Of a DNA stretch of 64,000 nucleotides, positions 17,901 to 27,473 are shown one piece after another. The DNA comes from Parapedobacter deserti. Lineage in GTDB: Bacteria > Bacteroidota > Bacteroidia > Sphingobacteriales > Sphingobacteriaceae. The position numbers and the translations under genes are program-made. How positions within the stretch are numbered: the stretch's first letter is position 1; every line of letters begins with the position of its first letter. Below the pieces are notes generated by a model that was not told where the DNA came from, made no database searches, and saw only the letters and a list, made by a program, of their open reading frames with translations. Location of the stretch: assembly GCF_042646065.1 (NCBI RefSeq), contig NZ_JBHRTA010000016.1:62001-126000 (forward strand), in the 5' to 3' direction.

Positions 17901-19403
17901 ATGAAGATTATTAGACTTCTATATGGTGTTTTCTTGGCATGTGCATTATCCGGCTGCGAAGAAATGCTCACAGAAAGCCCGCAAAGCATCATCGCGCCAA
18001 ATGATTTCTTTACCACGGAAGCGCAATGCATCCAGGCGACCAACGGTGTATACAGCTCGCTAACCGGCATTTTCGGGAATCAAGACCTGTGGGCATTGAC
18101 GTTTGCCGGCAGCGACTTGTTTTTGTTCAATGGCGGCGGAGTGGACATCCGGGCCTACCAAGCTTACACGCACTCCGCGTCTGCATCAGCTAGCAGCTAC
18201 AACACCTGGAACAGGTGCTATACCGCTATAAAAAATGCAAATATGGTAATCGCTAAGGTCGCCGAAGCACCGATCGACCAACGTATCAAAGACCGGTTAC
18301 TGGGCGAGGCAAAATACTTGAGAGCCCTTTATTACTTTATACTTTCCAACGTTTTTGGGGACGTGCCAATGTGGCTAGATGAACTGGATGTAACCACCGT
18401 CTCCGAAATGGAAAGAACACCCCTAGCTGCGATCAGGGCACAGCTCATTACCGATCTTGCCCAAGCAGAAGCCGGTCTTCCATGGCAATATGGAGCGGAA
18501 GATTTGGGCAGGGTAACCAAAGGTGCTGCGCTCGGCTTGCTCGCCAAGATGCATCTCTACAACGAAGACTGGACAAATGCTGCTACTGTCGCCAAACGGA
18601 TTATCGAGGAGGGTCCCTATGAGTTGCTTCCTTACGATCAACTATTTAGTGAATTCAATGAACACAAGAACAACAGCGAATCCCTATTCGAAATCCAGTT
18701 CAGCCGTAATGCGGAAACTGGCCAGAATTTTCAGGTGAACTACTTCTATACCTGGTTTTTTCCTACCCGAGACGGCACTTCCAATACCTATTCTGGCGTC
18801 AATTTTGGAACCACAAATCTGGAAAGCTACCCCGAGTTTTATCCCACCAATAAGCTCATAGGCCTCTATGAGGCGGGCGATTTGCGCTTGCCGTTCGTTA
18901 TTGCCTATGAATACGATGAACAGCCGTTTACCGGTTTTCCCCGCCACCTGGCTGATCCGACCAAAATATTCCCTTGGTTTGGTCCCAAGTTCTGGGACCT
19001 TACGGCCCTCAGGCGTGCTAGTGAGAAGAACCTGTACTTTATGCGGTTTGCAGAAGTGTTATTGATTCATGCAGAGGCCCTCAACGAGCTGAACCAAACG
19101 GACCAAGCAGTCCTGGAACTGAACAAGATCCGGCAGCGATCGGGTCTTGATGATTTGGGCAACCTTTCGCAGCCCGAAGTGAAAGCCTATATCATGGACG
19201 AAAGGGCCAGGGAGCTGGTGGGAGAATTCCAGCGACGCTGGGACCTCATGCGCTGGGACATACTGGTAGAAGTCGTGCAATCCACCGCTGAGGACAATCC
19301 AGTTGGTGCACAGAATGTCAAGCCCTACCACCGGTTCTTCCCCATTCCGCATGACGAGATTGTAAAAAATCCTAATCTTACACAGAATGATGGATATCAA
19401 TAG
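17901..19403 (+). CDS. SusD/RagB surface lipoprotein, locus 2
   Basis: 500 residues. Lipoprotein signal MKIIRLLYGVFLACALSGC with Cys 19 followed by EE, fitting the acidic surface-export signal of Bacteroidota lipoproteins. SusD signatures: GEAKYLRALYYFILSNVFGDVPMW, KMHLYNEDWTNAA, FMRFAEVLLIHAEALNEL and FQRRWDLMRWD. It captures substrate for the SusC encoded upstream. Its last 17 bases overlap the start of the metallophosphoesterase gene, which implies translational coupling. Confidence 0.95.
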   Translation: MKIIRLLYGVFLACALSGCEEMLTESPQSIIAPNDFFTTEAQCIQATNGVYSSLTGIFGNQDLWALTFAGSDLFLFNGGGVDIRAYQAYTHSASASASSYNTWNRCYTAIKNANMVIAKVAEAPIDQRIKDRLLGEAKYLRALYYFILSNVFGDVPMWLDELDVTTVSEMERTPLAAIRAQLITDLAQAEAGLPWQYGAEDLGRVTKGAALGLLAKMHLYNEDWTNAATVAKRIIEEGPYELLPYDQLFSEFNEHKNNSESLFEIQFSRNAETGQNFQVNYFYTWFFPTRDGTSNTYSGVNFGTTNLESYPEFYPTNKLIGLYEAGDLRLPFVIAYEYDEQPFTGFPRHLADPTKIFPWFGPKFWDLTALRRASEKNLYFMRFAEVLLIHAEALNELNQTDQAVLELNKIRQRSGLDDLGNLSQPEVKAYIMDERARELVGEFQRRWDLMRWDILVEVVQSTAEDNPVGAQNVKPYHRFFPIPHDEIVKNPNLTQNDGYQ

Positions 19404-20403
19404 ACGGACATTTCTTAAAACTTCGAGCATGCTTCCACTAATCGCAAGTGGAAGCGTGCTTGCTTCCACATCCGCCGACGGCCGGTTTGGGCGGATCCGC
19501 TTCGGGGTTTGCACGGATGTACACCAAGATCTCATCCCTGATGCGGAACGCCGTCTGGCGGCTTTCATCGAAGAGATGGAACGCGAAAAACCGGACTTCA
19601 TCATCCAGTTGGGCGACTTCTGCTTTCCTGATGAGCAAAACACTAATTTCATGCAAATCTGGAACAGCTTTTCGGGCAAAAAGCTCCACGTAGTCGGCAA
19701 TCACGATCCGGAGGGCGATTACACGTTAACCGAGGTTATGGATTTTTGGGGCATGGAGTCTCCCAACTATTCCTTGAACCTTAACGGATATCACCTTGTT
19801 ACCTTAAACGGAAACGATGTAAATCCCGAGCATGAAATTCCGTGGAAGTATGAGCGATATATATCAAAAGAGCAGCTTGATTGGCTGGAATCGGATTTAA
19901 ATGCTACCGATTTGCCAACGATTGTGTTCTGCCACCAAGGATTGGACAATCCTAAGAGGATCGAAAATGCGCTGTTTGTCCGAACGCTTTTTGAGCGGGT
20001 CAACCAACACGCTGGATTTCGAAAGGTCCAATTGGTATTTTCCGGTCATCATCATTTAGATTATCACAATGTCATCAACGGTATCCACTACATCCAGATC
20101 AATAGTATGTCTTACAATTGGCAGGGAGACAACTATGCCGAAAGCCCTTATCCCGAATCAGTAAACAAACAATATCCATTACTTAAGTATATGGCGCATT
20201 ATAAAGATCCACTATGGGCACTCATCGAGATAGACGAGTCTGGCCGTCTCACGCTTACAGGGCGTAGCTCGACATTCTTCGGCAAGTCGCCGCAAGCCCT
20301 TGGCAAGCCTCGATATGAATACGCATATCCCGTTGTTCCACACATCAAAGACCGCCAGGTTCAGCTTACCAATGCTGCGTTTGCGCCTGCTACGGGATGT
20401 TGA
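19387..20403 (+). CDS. Exported calcineurin-like metallophosphoesterase
   Basis: 338 residues. The N-terminus MMDINRRTFLKTSSMLPLIA is a twin-arginine signal, so it is exported folded with its metals. The metal-binding blocks of the calcineurin-like fold are all present: CTDVHQD (~46-52), QLGDFC, VVGNHDPEGD, FCHQGLD and SGHHHLDYHN. It hydrolyses phosphomono- or diesters; the substrate is not evident. It overlaps the SusD stop by 17 bases, so it belongs to the locus 2 operon. ATG 19390 is an equally possible start. Confidence 0.9.
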   Translation: MMDINRRTFLKTSSMLPLIASGSVLASTSADGRFGRIRFGVCTDVHQDLIPDAERRLAAFIEEMEREKPDFIIQLGDFCFPDEQNTNFMQIWNSFSGKKLHVVGNHDPEGDYTLTEVMDFWGMESPNYSLNLNGYHLVTLNGNDVNPEHEIPWKYERYISKEQLDWLESDLNATDLPTIVFCHQGLDNPKRIENALFVRTLFERVNQHAGFRKVQLVFSGHHHLDYHNVINGIHYIQINSMSYNWQGDNYAESPYPESVNKQYPLLKYMAHYKDPLWALIEIDESGRLTLTGRSSTFFGKSPQALGKPRYEYAYPVVPHIKDRQVQLTNAAFAPATGC

Positions 20404-20519
20404 CCACTACACACTACGGATAATTCTACACCCACCAAGCATCGGCCAATGATCTTTGCCCATGGATTGCAGAATTCCGGTATTGTACCTATCTTAGTAG
20501 GCCATTTGTACTTCCGATT

Positions 20520-21725
20520 ATGGATAGAAAACACTTTTTAAGACATGTTGGTCTTTTGGGTATCGGTGCGGCAACCGCCCGTTATGGTTGGGGCAATACG
20601 AACGTGCCCACTACAGCAGACACGCCCGTCGGCGTAGGTGTTATCGGATGCGGAGACCGGGGCAAAGGCATCATGCATACGATAAAAAACAGCGGCTCAA
20701 ACTGGTTCAAAACGGTAGCACACTGCGACCTATTGGATTTCCGTTTGGCGGAAGCCAAGAAAATCACACCTTCAGCAACAGCATACCGCGACTACCGGCA
20801 TTTACTGGACAATCCGGCTGTGGCGGCCGTTGTTGTCGCCGTACCGCTCCACGCACACTTTGCAATCGCAAAAGACGCACTGCTGGCCGGAAAACATGTG
20901 TATCTGGAAAAAACGATGACCTTTACCATTCCGGAAGCGCTTGAGCTCGTGCAGATGGTAGAAAGCCGCCCATCCCAAGTGCTCCAGGTGGGATATCAGT
21001 ACCGCTATTCACCATTGTATATCAAGGTAAAGGAGCTGATACGGCAAGGGCAGCTTGGTGAAGTGACTCAAGTGGACTGCCGCTGGGACCGGAACAACGA
21101 TTGGCGGCGTAAGGTGTCCGATCCGGCTTTAGAACGGTTGATCAACTGGCGCCTTTACAAAGAATATTCCGGGGGCTTGGTGGCTGAGTTGCTTTCACAT
21201 CAAATGGATTTCATCCACTGGGTCTTTGATACACACCCCGATGAAATCATGGGATTTGGCGGCGTAGACATCTACCGCGATGGCCGGGAAACCTATGACA
21301 ACGTGCAACTGACCTTACGGTACAACCAGCTGGGTATGATTGGTAACTTCGGCACAACGCTGGGTAACGCACGGGACGGATTTTCCTTCCGGATCAAGGG
21401 CAACAAGGGTACCATCTCCCTGCTCTTTGATACGGGTAGGTATTATCCAGAGTCGGGCACAGCGCCCCCTAAAGGAATTATAGACGGTGTTACCGGAGCA
21501 ACGGCTGTTACTGGTGAGAAAGGGGGTGGATTTGCGATACTTCCAGAACCCACCAAGGACGGCACCATCTACGCGTTGGAAGATTTTCACCAAGCTATAT
21601 TAACGGGCAAAAGTCCCCTATCGAATGTCCATACAGGAGCTAAAGGCGCGATTTGCGCATCGCTGGCCAACCAAAGCCTTTATGCCGGCGAGCCCCGTTA
21701 CTGGAAGCCCGAATATTCGGTTTAA
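20520..21725 (+). CDS. Gfo/Idh/MocA-family dehydrogenase, exported
   Basis: 401 residues. The N-terminal MDRKHFLRHVGLLGIGAA resembles a Tat signal with one Arg replaced by Lys. The Rossmann domain has GVIGCGDRGKG (~38-48), and the EKP-type motif reads EKTMTF. The C-terminal Gfo/Idh domain contains YQYRYSPLYIKVKELI and LLSHQMDFIHWVFD, with the catalytic-type His. Family members oxidise sugars, sugar derivatives or inositols, or act as NAD-dependent glycosidases. It follows the phosphoesterase by 116 bases on the same strand and probably acts on the locus 2 substrate. Confidence 0.88.
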   Translation: MDRKHFLRHVGLLGIGAATARYGWGNTNVPTTADTPVGVGVIGCGDRGKGIMHTIKNSGSNWFKTVAHCDLLDFRLAEAKKITPSATAYRDYRHLLDNPAVAAVVVAVPLHAHFAIAKDALLAGKHVYLEKTMTFTIPEALELVQMVESRPSQVLQVGYQYRYSPLYIKVKELIRQGQLGEVTQVDCRWDRNNDWRRKVSDPALERLINWRLYKEYSGGLVAELLSHQMDFIHWVFDTHPDEIMGFGGVDIYRDGRETYDNVQLTLRYNQLGMIGNFGTTLGNARDGFSFRIKGNKGTISLLFDTGRYYPESGTAPPKGIIDGVTGATAVTGEKGGGFAILPEPTKDGTIYALEDFHQAILTGKSPLSNVHTGAKGAICASLANQSLYAGEPRYWKPEYSV

Positions 21726-21769
21726 GCGCCATTTCGATGAGTTAACCTAAATTTAACGGCCAAAGCACA

Positions 21770-21797
21770 TTGACTTTAGGCGGGTAGGCTACCTTTG
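21770..21797 (+). promoter_or_regulatory. Promoter for locus 3 sigma gene
   Basis: TTG (21770-21772) and TACCTTTG (21790-21797) are separated by 17 bases, matching the Bacteroidota -33/-7 consensus. A second box TACATTTG (21835-21842) lies closer to the start but has no -33 partner. The leader would be about 100 nt. Confidence 0.6.
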
Positions 21798-21900
21798 TCA
21801 TTGATCGTATTCGGTAACAGTGCAAAAAAAATTTTACATTTGTTGTTGCATTGCCAAGGATACTCCTATTTAGCAAAGAAACGTAGCTGGGTTTACTGAG

Positions 21901-22509
21901 ATGTCTGCACGTATACAAGTAGCTTCCACGCTGATTGCCGGCCTGAGGGAAGGTCAAGAAATTGCATTCCGGATGATATACGACCAGATGCATAGACCTA
22001 TTTATCGAATGATCCATGCGCTGGTGAAAGACGCGACGAAAACCGAAGAGTTAGTCCAGGAAACATTTGTCGCGCTATGGGTAAACAGGCAACGCCTGAA
22101 CGCCGACCAGCCGCTGTACCCTTACGTGTACTTAACCGCTAAGCGGCTCGCCATTGACCACTTCCGGAAAACATTGTTAGAAACTCAGGCTGTTGACCAT
22201 CTGAAACACTCGGCCGACCTATATACAAGCAATACTGAAGAAACGATTGCGGTCGCGGACCTTCACCGCTTTGCGGAAGAAACCATCCGGCGGTTGCCCC
22301 TACAACAGCAAACGGTATTTATGCTGAGCCGCAATGAAGGGCTCTCCTACGAGGAAATTGCCCAGCGTTTGCAAATTTCGCCCAATACGGTCCGAAACCA
22401 TATGGTATGTGCCTTGAGAACGATCAAACTCCGTTTTTTAAACGGCGGACTCATCTCCTTGCTGGTCGGGTTCATCTCCTTGTTGGCCGCCGTTTCCGTA
22501 ATAAGATAG
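21901..22509 (+). CDS. ECF RNA polymerase sigma factor, locus 3
   Basis: 202 residues. Region 2 has KTEELVQETFVALWVNRQRL, and region 4 has RRLPLQQQTVFMLSRNEGLSYEEIAQRLQISPNTVRNHM. The hydrophobic C-terminal tail (LISLLVGFISLLAAVSVI) could be a membrane anchor, a feature seen in a subset of Bacteroidota ECF factors and worth noting because the sigma would be tethered near its membrane anti-sigma. It is followed after 87 bases by its FecR gene. Confidence 0.92.
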   Translation: MSARIQVASTLIAGLREGQEIAFRMIYDQMHRPIYRMIHALVKDATKTEELVQETFVALWVNRQRLNADQPLYPYVYLTAKRLAIDHFRKTLLETQAVDHLKHSADLYTSNTEETIAVADLHRFAEETIRRLPLQQQTVFMLSRNEGLSYEEIAQRLQISPNTVRNHMVCALRTIKLRFLNGGLISLLVGFISLLAAVSVIR

Positions 22510-22596
22510 CATTTTTTTTCCTCGTACTAGTCCGACTATCCCTGTAGTCCGTTTATTCAATAAACGGAGCAAACAACCGTTGGTAATAAACGCACT

Positions 22597-23784
22597 ATGG
22601 ATAAAGACAGGCTGCACCTCTTGTTGAAACGTCAGCTCGCCAAAGGGCTTCAGGAAGAAGAACTGCTGGAATTGAAACACTTTAATGAGGATGAGATTAA
22701 ACAAGCCCTCAACGAATTGTTGGACGAGCGCTCCCCTGAACAGCCAAGTGACCCGTCAGACCATCAGATTCCCAGCGAGCGGATTTACCGAGAAATTTTG
22801 CGCCATCCACACGTAGCGGCAGGCTTTGATCGGCCAAAAAAACACGACCGTCGACTATGGCATTCATCCGTGAGGTGGGTCGGAGGGACCGCCGCCCTGC
22901 TATGTGTCGGCTTATTCCTGTTTGTTTTTGTGAATGACTGGTCAGAGGCAGCGCCTCCTCCTGCTACCGCAACGGCGGCAGCCGACCCGATCGTACCGGG
23001 AGGAAACAGGGCCACCCTGACGCTTGCAGATGGCCGGACCATTACACTGAATGAAGAACAGGAAACAATTGCTATCAACACAGACAACATAACGTATGGC
23101 GACGGCACACAGTTGATCGAGCATAGTCATCAAATAGACGATTTCCAGCAGTTTGCTACCCCCCGCGGTGGTACCTATAGGATTACGTTATCTGACGGGA
23201 CGGAGGTATGCCTGAATGCAGACAGCAAGTTGAGATACCCCCTGCAGTTCACGGGGAACGAGCGGGTGGTTGAACTTGACGGAGAGGCTTTCTTTGATGT
23301 AGCGGAACAACAGACGGCACAAGGACGGAGACCTTTTTTGGTTAAAACCAAATCGCAGATCGTCGAAGTGCTGGGTACCCAATTCAATATCTCGGCGTAT
23401 CGTGACGAGGCGGCAGAATATACCACGCTCATTGAAGGGTCAGTGAGAATTTCAGGAAATGACAGACATACCGTGCAACTTGTTCCGGGTGAACAAGGGA
23501 TCGTGTACGAAGGGAAACCGCACGTAAAAACTGTGGATGTTAGTGTCTTCACGGCATGGAAAGACGGTTATTTTGCTTTTTCTGATACGCACATTCAAAA
23601 CGTAATGGCGTCCATTGCGCGATGGTATAACATCGATGTGGAATATGATGATGATGAATTGGATGCTTATTTCGGCGGGACAATATCACGCTTTTCGGAC
23701 TTCGAAACGCTATTGGAAACCATTGAACTAACCGGGTCGGTTAAATTTAAAATTGTCGGAAGGAGGGTTATTGTCATGACATAG
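22597..23784 (+). CDS. FecR-type anti-sigma factor, locus 3
   Basis: 395 residues. Cytoplasmic N-terminal part (1-90), membrane helix (~92-112, WVGGTAALLCVGLFLFVFV), periplasmic FecR domain (~190-290; ITLSDGTEVCLNADSKLRYP, LDGEAFFDVAEQ) and DUF4974 (~320-395, IQNVMASIARWYNIDVEYD). In the FecR motif the usual VWLNA is VCLNA, a Cys in place of Trp. It should be the partner of the sigma upstream and of the STN domain of the SusC downstream. Confidence 0.94.
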   Translation: MDKDRLHLLLKRQLAKGLQEEELLELKHFNEDEIKQALNELLDERSPEQPSDPSDHQIPSERIYREILRHPHVAAGFDRPKKHDRRLWHSSVRWVGGTAALLCVGLFLFVFVNDWSEAAPPPATATAAADPIVPGGNRATLTLADGRTITLNEEQETIAINTDNITYGDGTQLIEHSHQIDDFQQFATPRGGTYRITLSDGTEVCLNADSKLRYPLQFTGNERVVELDGEAFFDVAEQQTAQGRRPFLVKTKSQIVEVLGTQFNISAYRDEAAEYTTLIEGSVRISGNDRHTVQLVPGEQGIVYEGKPHVKTVDVSVFTAWKDGYFAFSDTHIQNVMASIARWYNIDVEYDDDELDAYFGGTISRFSDFETLLETIELTGSVKFKIVGRRVIVMT

Positions 23785-23818
23785 TACGATGTAGCGCGAT
23801 AGCGGCGGGCCAAGTCAT

Positions 23819-23916
23819 AAAAAAGCATTCAGGAGCGTTGCGACCGCTCCCGAAATGCGAGCATGACACAGGCCACGCGGATTTAATAAAATAAGTGGAA
23901 CTCTTTTAGTTAAACC
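23819..23916 (-). ncRNA. Predicted antisense RNA at fecR-susC junction, locus 3
   Basis: Seen: the minus-strand box TACATTTG (23922-23929) spans the susC start codon. Downstream on that strand is a strong hairpin (23825-23858, inner GGAGCG/CGCTCC, one G-U pair, one bulge) followed at once by six T (23819-23824), a textbook intrinsic terminator. On the plus strand the stem has an A-C mismatch and no T run. The -33 region is not consensus. The predicted RNA is about 98 nt, complementary to the susC leader and its start codon region. Inferred to repress susC as DonS-type RNAs do; not demonstrated. Confidence 0.5.
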
Positions 23917-23924
23917 CAATTCAA

Positions 23925-26900
23925 ATGTACGAAAATTACACCGCACGTTATTACTTTTTACGAAAATGTGTCCAGCCCAATTCGTTATTGATTATGAAAT
24001 TATGCGTTATCTTGTCTCTGATCAGTTGCCTACAGGTAAGTGCATTCTCCTACGCACAGCGTGTCACGCTGGAGGCAAAGCAAACAGCGCTGGTTGACGT
24101 ATTCAAAAGCATAAAAGAACAAACTGGATACCACATCTTCTATGACAGCCGGGTGATCCGCCATGCGAAACCGGTGACCCTCAATCTTTATGGTGTCACG
24201 CTCGAAGAAGCCCTGAATAAAAGTCTACAGGGGCAGGCACTGGGGTATAAAATCGTTGAGAAAAATATTATCATTACCCCAAGGTCAGTAAGTTCGCCAA
24301 CGATGACGGTCCAGGCCCAACAGGTGGTCATCACGGGCAGGGTTGCTGATGAGCAAGGCAATCCACTGGAGGGAGTCACCGTCCGTACAAAAGACGGGGC
24401 AACGGTCGTGACCACCGACGCCAACGGAAACTACCGCATCTCGTTGGCTAACCGTGAACAGACTCTTCAGTTCTCAATCGTCGGGTTTTCAGCGCACGAA
24501 GCGCCTGTGCCGGCCGGCAATATTCTCAACGTATCGCTGAAGGAGCTAGTGAGTGGCCTTGACGAGGTCGTCGTGGTAGGCTATGGTACCCAACGGAAAG
24601 CAAACCTCACCGGTGCGGTGGATCAGGTAGGGCCTGAAGTCTTGGAGCAGCGCCCGATCACCAATGTCTCGCAAGGATTAGTAGGGGTTGTTCCGAACCT
24701 GAATATCCGGCTTTTGGACGGCAAACCTACCCAATCACCGGCCTTCAATGTCCGGGGGATGACATCCATCGGGCAACAGGGCAGTGCCTTGATTTTGATA
24801 GACGGGGTGGAGGGCGATCCGCGGATGCTGAATCCAAATGACATCGAAAACATCTCCGTATTGAAGGATGCGTCTTCTGCTTCGATTTACGGGGCACGCG
24901 CGGCGTTCGGCGTAGTCTTGATCACCACGAAGAAGGCGATCGAAGGTAGTACATCGATCACCTATTCGACCAATTTTTCGTCACGTTCACCTACAGCGGT
25001 GCCCGACAACATCACCGATTCCTATCCATGGGCACAAGGGTTTAGTGATGCTTGGTCGCGATGGAACGACAACGGGAATACGCCTACCGCCATAAACAAG
25101 ACGCTACCGTTTTCACCCGCATACCTTGCCGAAATCAAACGGCGGTGGGAAGACCCTTCCCTGCCTCGGGTTGACGTTAATCCGTCGACTAATGAATACC
25201 AGTATTATTATAGCACCGACTGGTACCGGGAGCTCATGAAGGACCGCTTTTTTGCCCAAGACCACAACCTTTCGCTCACCGGCGGCAACGATAAAGCCTC
25301 ATTTTATGTTAGCGGTCGCTTCAATGGGCAGGACGGGTTGTTCCGGTACAATTCGGACGACTATGGCATGCACAACATACGGGCTAAGGGCAGTATTCAG
25401 CTCACACCATGGCTGCAGGTCGAAAACAACACCGATTTTTCAAAGATGACATACCACCAGCCGCTCAATGTAGGAGAGGGTAGCGGCATCTGGCGTAACA
25501 TGGCCGACGAAGGTCATCCACTTGCCCCGTTGCTTAATCCAGACGGCACGCTGTCGTTTTCCGCAGCCTATACCGTGGGCGACTATTTTATCGGCAGGAA
25601 TGGCATTGATACCGAGCAGCGTCTGCTTCGCAACCGTACAGCGCTTACGGCAGCGTTTTTCGACAAAAGCCTGACCCTGCGCAGCGACTTCACGTTCCAA
25701 ACGAACGACATCGGATCGAACCAGAACCGGGTACAGGTGCCGTATAGCCGCTTCCAGGGTGTCATCGGCTATACCGGTACTAATACCAATGATCTGGAAG
25801 AACGAAGACGCACTACCGAATACCTGGCTACGAACGTATATGCAGATTACGTCAAAAGCATCAACGATGCGCATAATTTCAAGGTGCTCGCCGGCTTTAA
25901 CTACGAACAATCGCTGTACAGAAACCTCACCGTGCGGCGCAATGGCATTGTATATGAAGACGCGGATGACATCAACCTGGCGTTAGGGCAGGGCATCGTT
26001 ACCACAGGGGGATACCAAAAGTGGGCGATTGCAGGTGGCTTCTTCCGGGTGAATTATGACTACCGTGAGCGCTACCTGCTTGAAATCAACGGACGCTATG
26101 ACGGGTCATCGAAATTCCCTTCAGACCAACAATGGGCATTTTTCCCGTCGGCATCGGTCGGCTGGCGCATTTCGGAAGAACCGTTTTGGAAGGTCAGCCC
26201 CCAAGCGGTATCTAATGTCAAAATACGGGCTTCGTTCGGCTCATTGGGCAACGGTAACATCCGGCCTTATGAGTTTACCGAGAACTTCGCAATTTCTCAG
26301 TCCGGACGTATCATCAACGGCATCCGTCCGCAGCGAACTGCACAGCCCGGTGTCGTCCCTGCAGGCTTGACCTGGGAAACCGTGACCACGGGCAACCTGG
26401 GGCTGGAATTTGGCATGGTGAACAATCGCCTGCAGTTCGTTGGCGATATCTACCGGCGGTGGACCACCAACATGTTTACCGAAGGGCCGACACTGCCGGC
26501 AGTATTCGGCACGAACGTGCCTAAGGGAAACTACGCCGACCTGGAAACTACTGGCTGGGAGCTGTCGCTCAACTGGCAAGATCGGTTTGAATTGGCCAGC
26601 AAGCCTTTTGGCTATGGCATCAAGGTTTTCATGGCCGACTCCTGGTCAATCATCACCAAATACAACAACCGTGATATGAGCCTCGCCCTACCACACTATG
26701 CCGGAAAACGGGTAGGGGAGATCTGGGGGTACCGGGTGGAAGGCCTGTTCCGTTCGGAAGAAGAAATTGCAAATTCTCCGTCTCAGCACAATATCCCGAA
26801 CACCAATACACGCCGAAATTATCCAGGGGACCTCAAATTCAAAAACCTGGATGGCGACGATGTGATCTTTCACGGTGCAAACGAAGTTGGGAACTCCGGC

Positions 26901-27473
26901 GACAAAACCATTATTGGCAACTCCGAACCGCGTTATGCCTATGGTGTAAACCTATCGGGCGATTGGAGTGGCTTTTTCCTTTCTGCTTTTTTTCAGGGGG
27001 TGTTAAAGCAAGATTGGTATCCTTCGGCAGAGGCACGTTTCTGGGGGCAATACAACCGGCCATATAACCAATACCCCCGCTGGCATGAAAATAACATGTT
27101 TCGGGAAGAGTTGGGTAACTTTGACGCATACCTGCCCCGATTGGTGGGCTATATATCGCAGGGCACCGGGCGGGCATTGCAAGTACCAAACGATCGATAC
27201 CTGCAAGACGCCTCCTACATACGCCTGCGCAACCTGCAAGTAGGCTACCGGATACCGCAACGTGCGCTCTCCAAGCTGCGCGCGCAAGGCCTCACCGTGT
27301 ACCTTTCTGCCGAAAACCTTTGGACTTGGTCTCCCATGTATAAGTGGACACGCGATACCGACGTGACGAGCATCTATGGCTCCGACAGGGACCTGAGCGG
27401 AGGCACCAGCGGCGACGGCTACAACTATCCGATGATGCGGTCGATCGCTGCCGGTTTAACTCTTAATTTCTAA
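23925..27473 (+). CDS. SusC/RagA TonB-dependent transporter, locus 3
   Basis: 1182 residues. A 23-residue extension (MYENYTARYYFLRKCVQPN) precedes the signal core MKLCVILSLISCLQVSAF. STN domain (~50-115, ALVDVFKSIKEQTGYHIFY), carboxypeptidase-regulatory-like domain (~135-205, GRVADEQGNPLEGVTVRTKD), plug (LDEVVVVGYGTQRKANLTGAV, LILIDGVEGDPRML, VLKDASSASIYGARAAFG) and barrel ending SIAAGLTLNF. Its stop codon TAA shares its last A with the ATG of the SusD gene (TAATG), so translation is probably coupled. Substrate unknown. Confidence 0.95.
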   Translation: MYENYTARYYFLRKCVQPNSLLIMKLCVILSLISCLQVSAFSYAQRVTLEAKQTALVDVFKSIKEQTGYHIFYDSRVIRHAKPVTLNLYGVTLEEALNKSLQGQALGYKIVEKNIIITPRSVSSPTMTVQAQQVVITGRVADEQGNPLEGVTVRTKDGATVVTTDANGNYRISLANREQTLQFSIVGFSAHEAPVPAGNILNVSLKELVSGLDEVVVVGYGTQRKANLTGAVDQVGPEVLEQRPITNVSQGLVGVVPNLNIRLLDGKPTQSPAFNVRGMTSIGQQGSALILIDGVEGDPRMLNPNDIENISVLKDASSASIYGARAAFGVVLITTKKAIEGSTSITYSTNFSSRSPTAVPDNITDSYPWAQGFSDAWSRWNDNGNTPTAINKTLPFSPAYLAEIKRRWEDPSLPRVDVNPSTNEYQYYYSTDWYRELMKDRFFAQDHNLSLTGGNDKASFYVSGRFNGQDGLFRYNSDDYGMHNIRAKGSIQLTPWLQVENNTDFSKMTYHQPLNVGEGSGIWRNMADEGHPLAPLLNPDGTLSFSAAYTVGDYFIGRNGIDTEQRLLRNRTALTAAFFDKSLTLRSDFTFQTNDIGSNQNRVQVPYSRFQGVIGYTGTNTNDLEERRRTTEYLATNVYADYVKSINDAHNFKVLAGFNYEQSLYRNLTVRRNGIVYEDADDINLALGQGIVTTGGYQKWAIAGGFFRVNYDYRERYLLEINGRYDGSSKFPSDQQWAFFPSASVGWRISEEPFWKVSPQAVSNVKIRASFGSLGNGNIRPYEFTENFAISQSGRIINGIRPQRTAQPGVVPAGLTWETVTTGNLGLEFGMVNNRLQFVGDIYRRWTTNMFTEGPTLPAVFGTNVPKGNYADLETTGWELSLNWQDRFELASKPFGYGIKVFMADSWSIITKYNNRDMSLALPHYAGKRVGEIWGYRVEGLFRSEEEIANSPSQHNIPNTNTRRNYPGDLKFKNLDGDDVIFHGANEVGNSGDKTIIGNSEPRYAYGVNLSGDWSGFFLSAFFQGVLKQDWYPSAEARFWGQYNRPYNQYPRWHENNMFREELGNFDAYLPRLVGYISQGTGRALQVPNDRYLQDASYIRLRNLQVGYRIPQRALSKLRAQGLTVYLSAENLWTWSPMYKWTRDTDVTSIYGSDRDLSGGTSGDGYNYPMMRSIAAGLTLNF

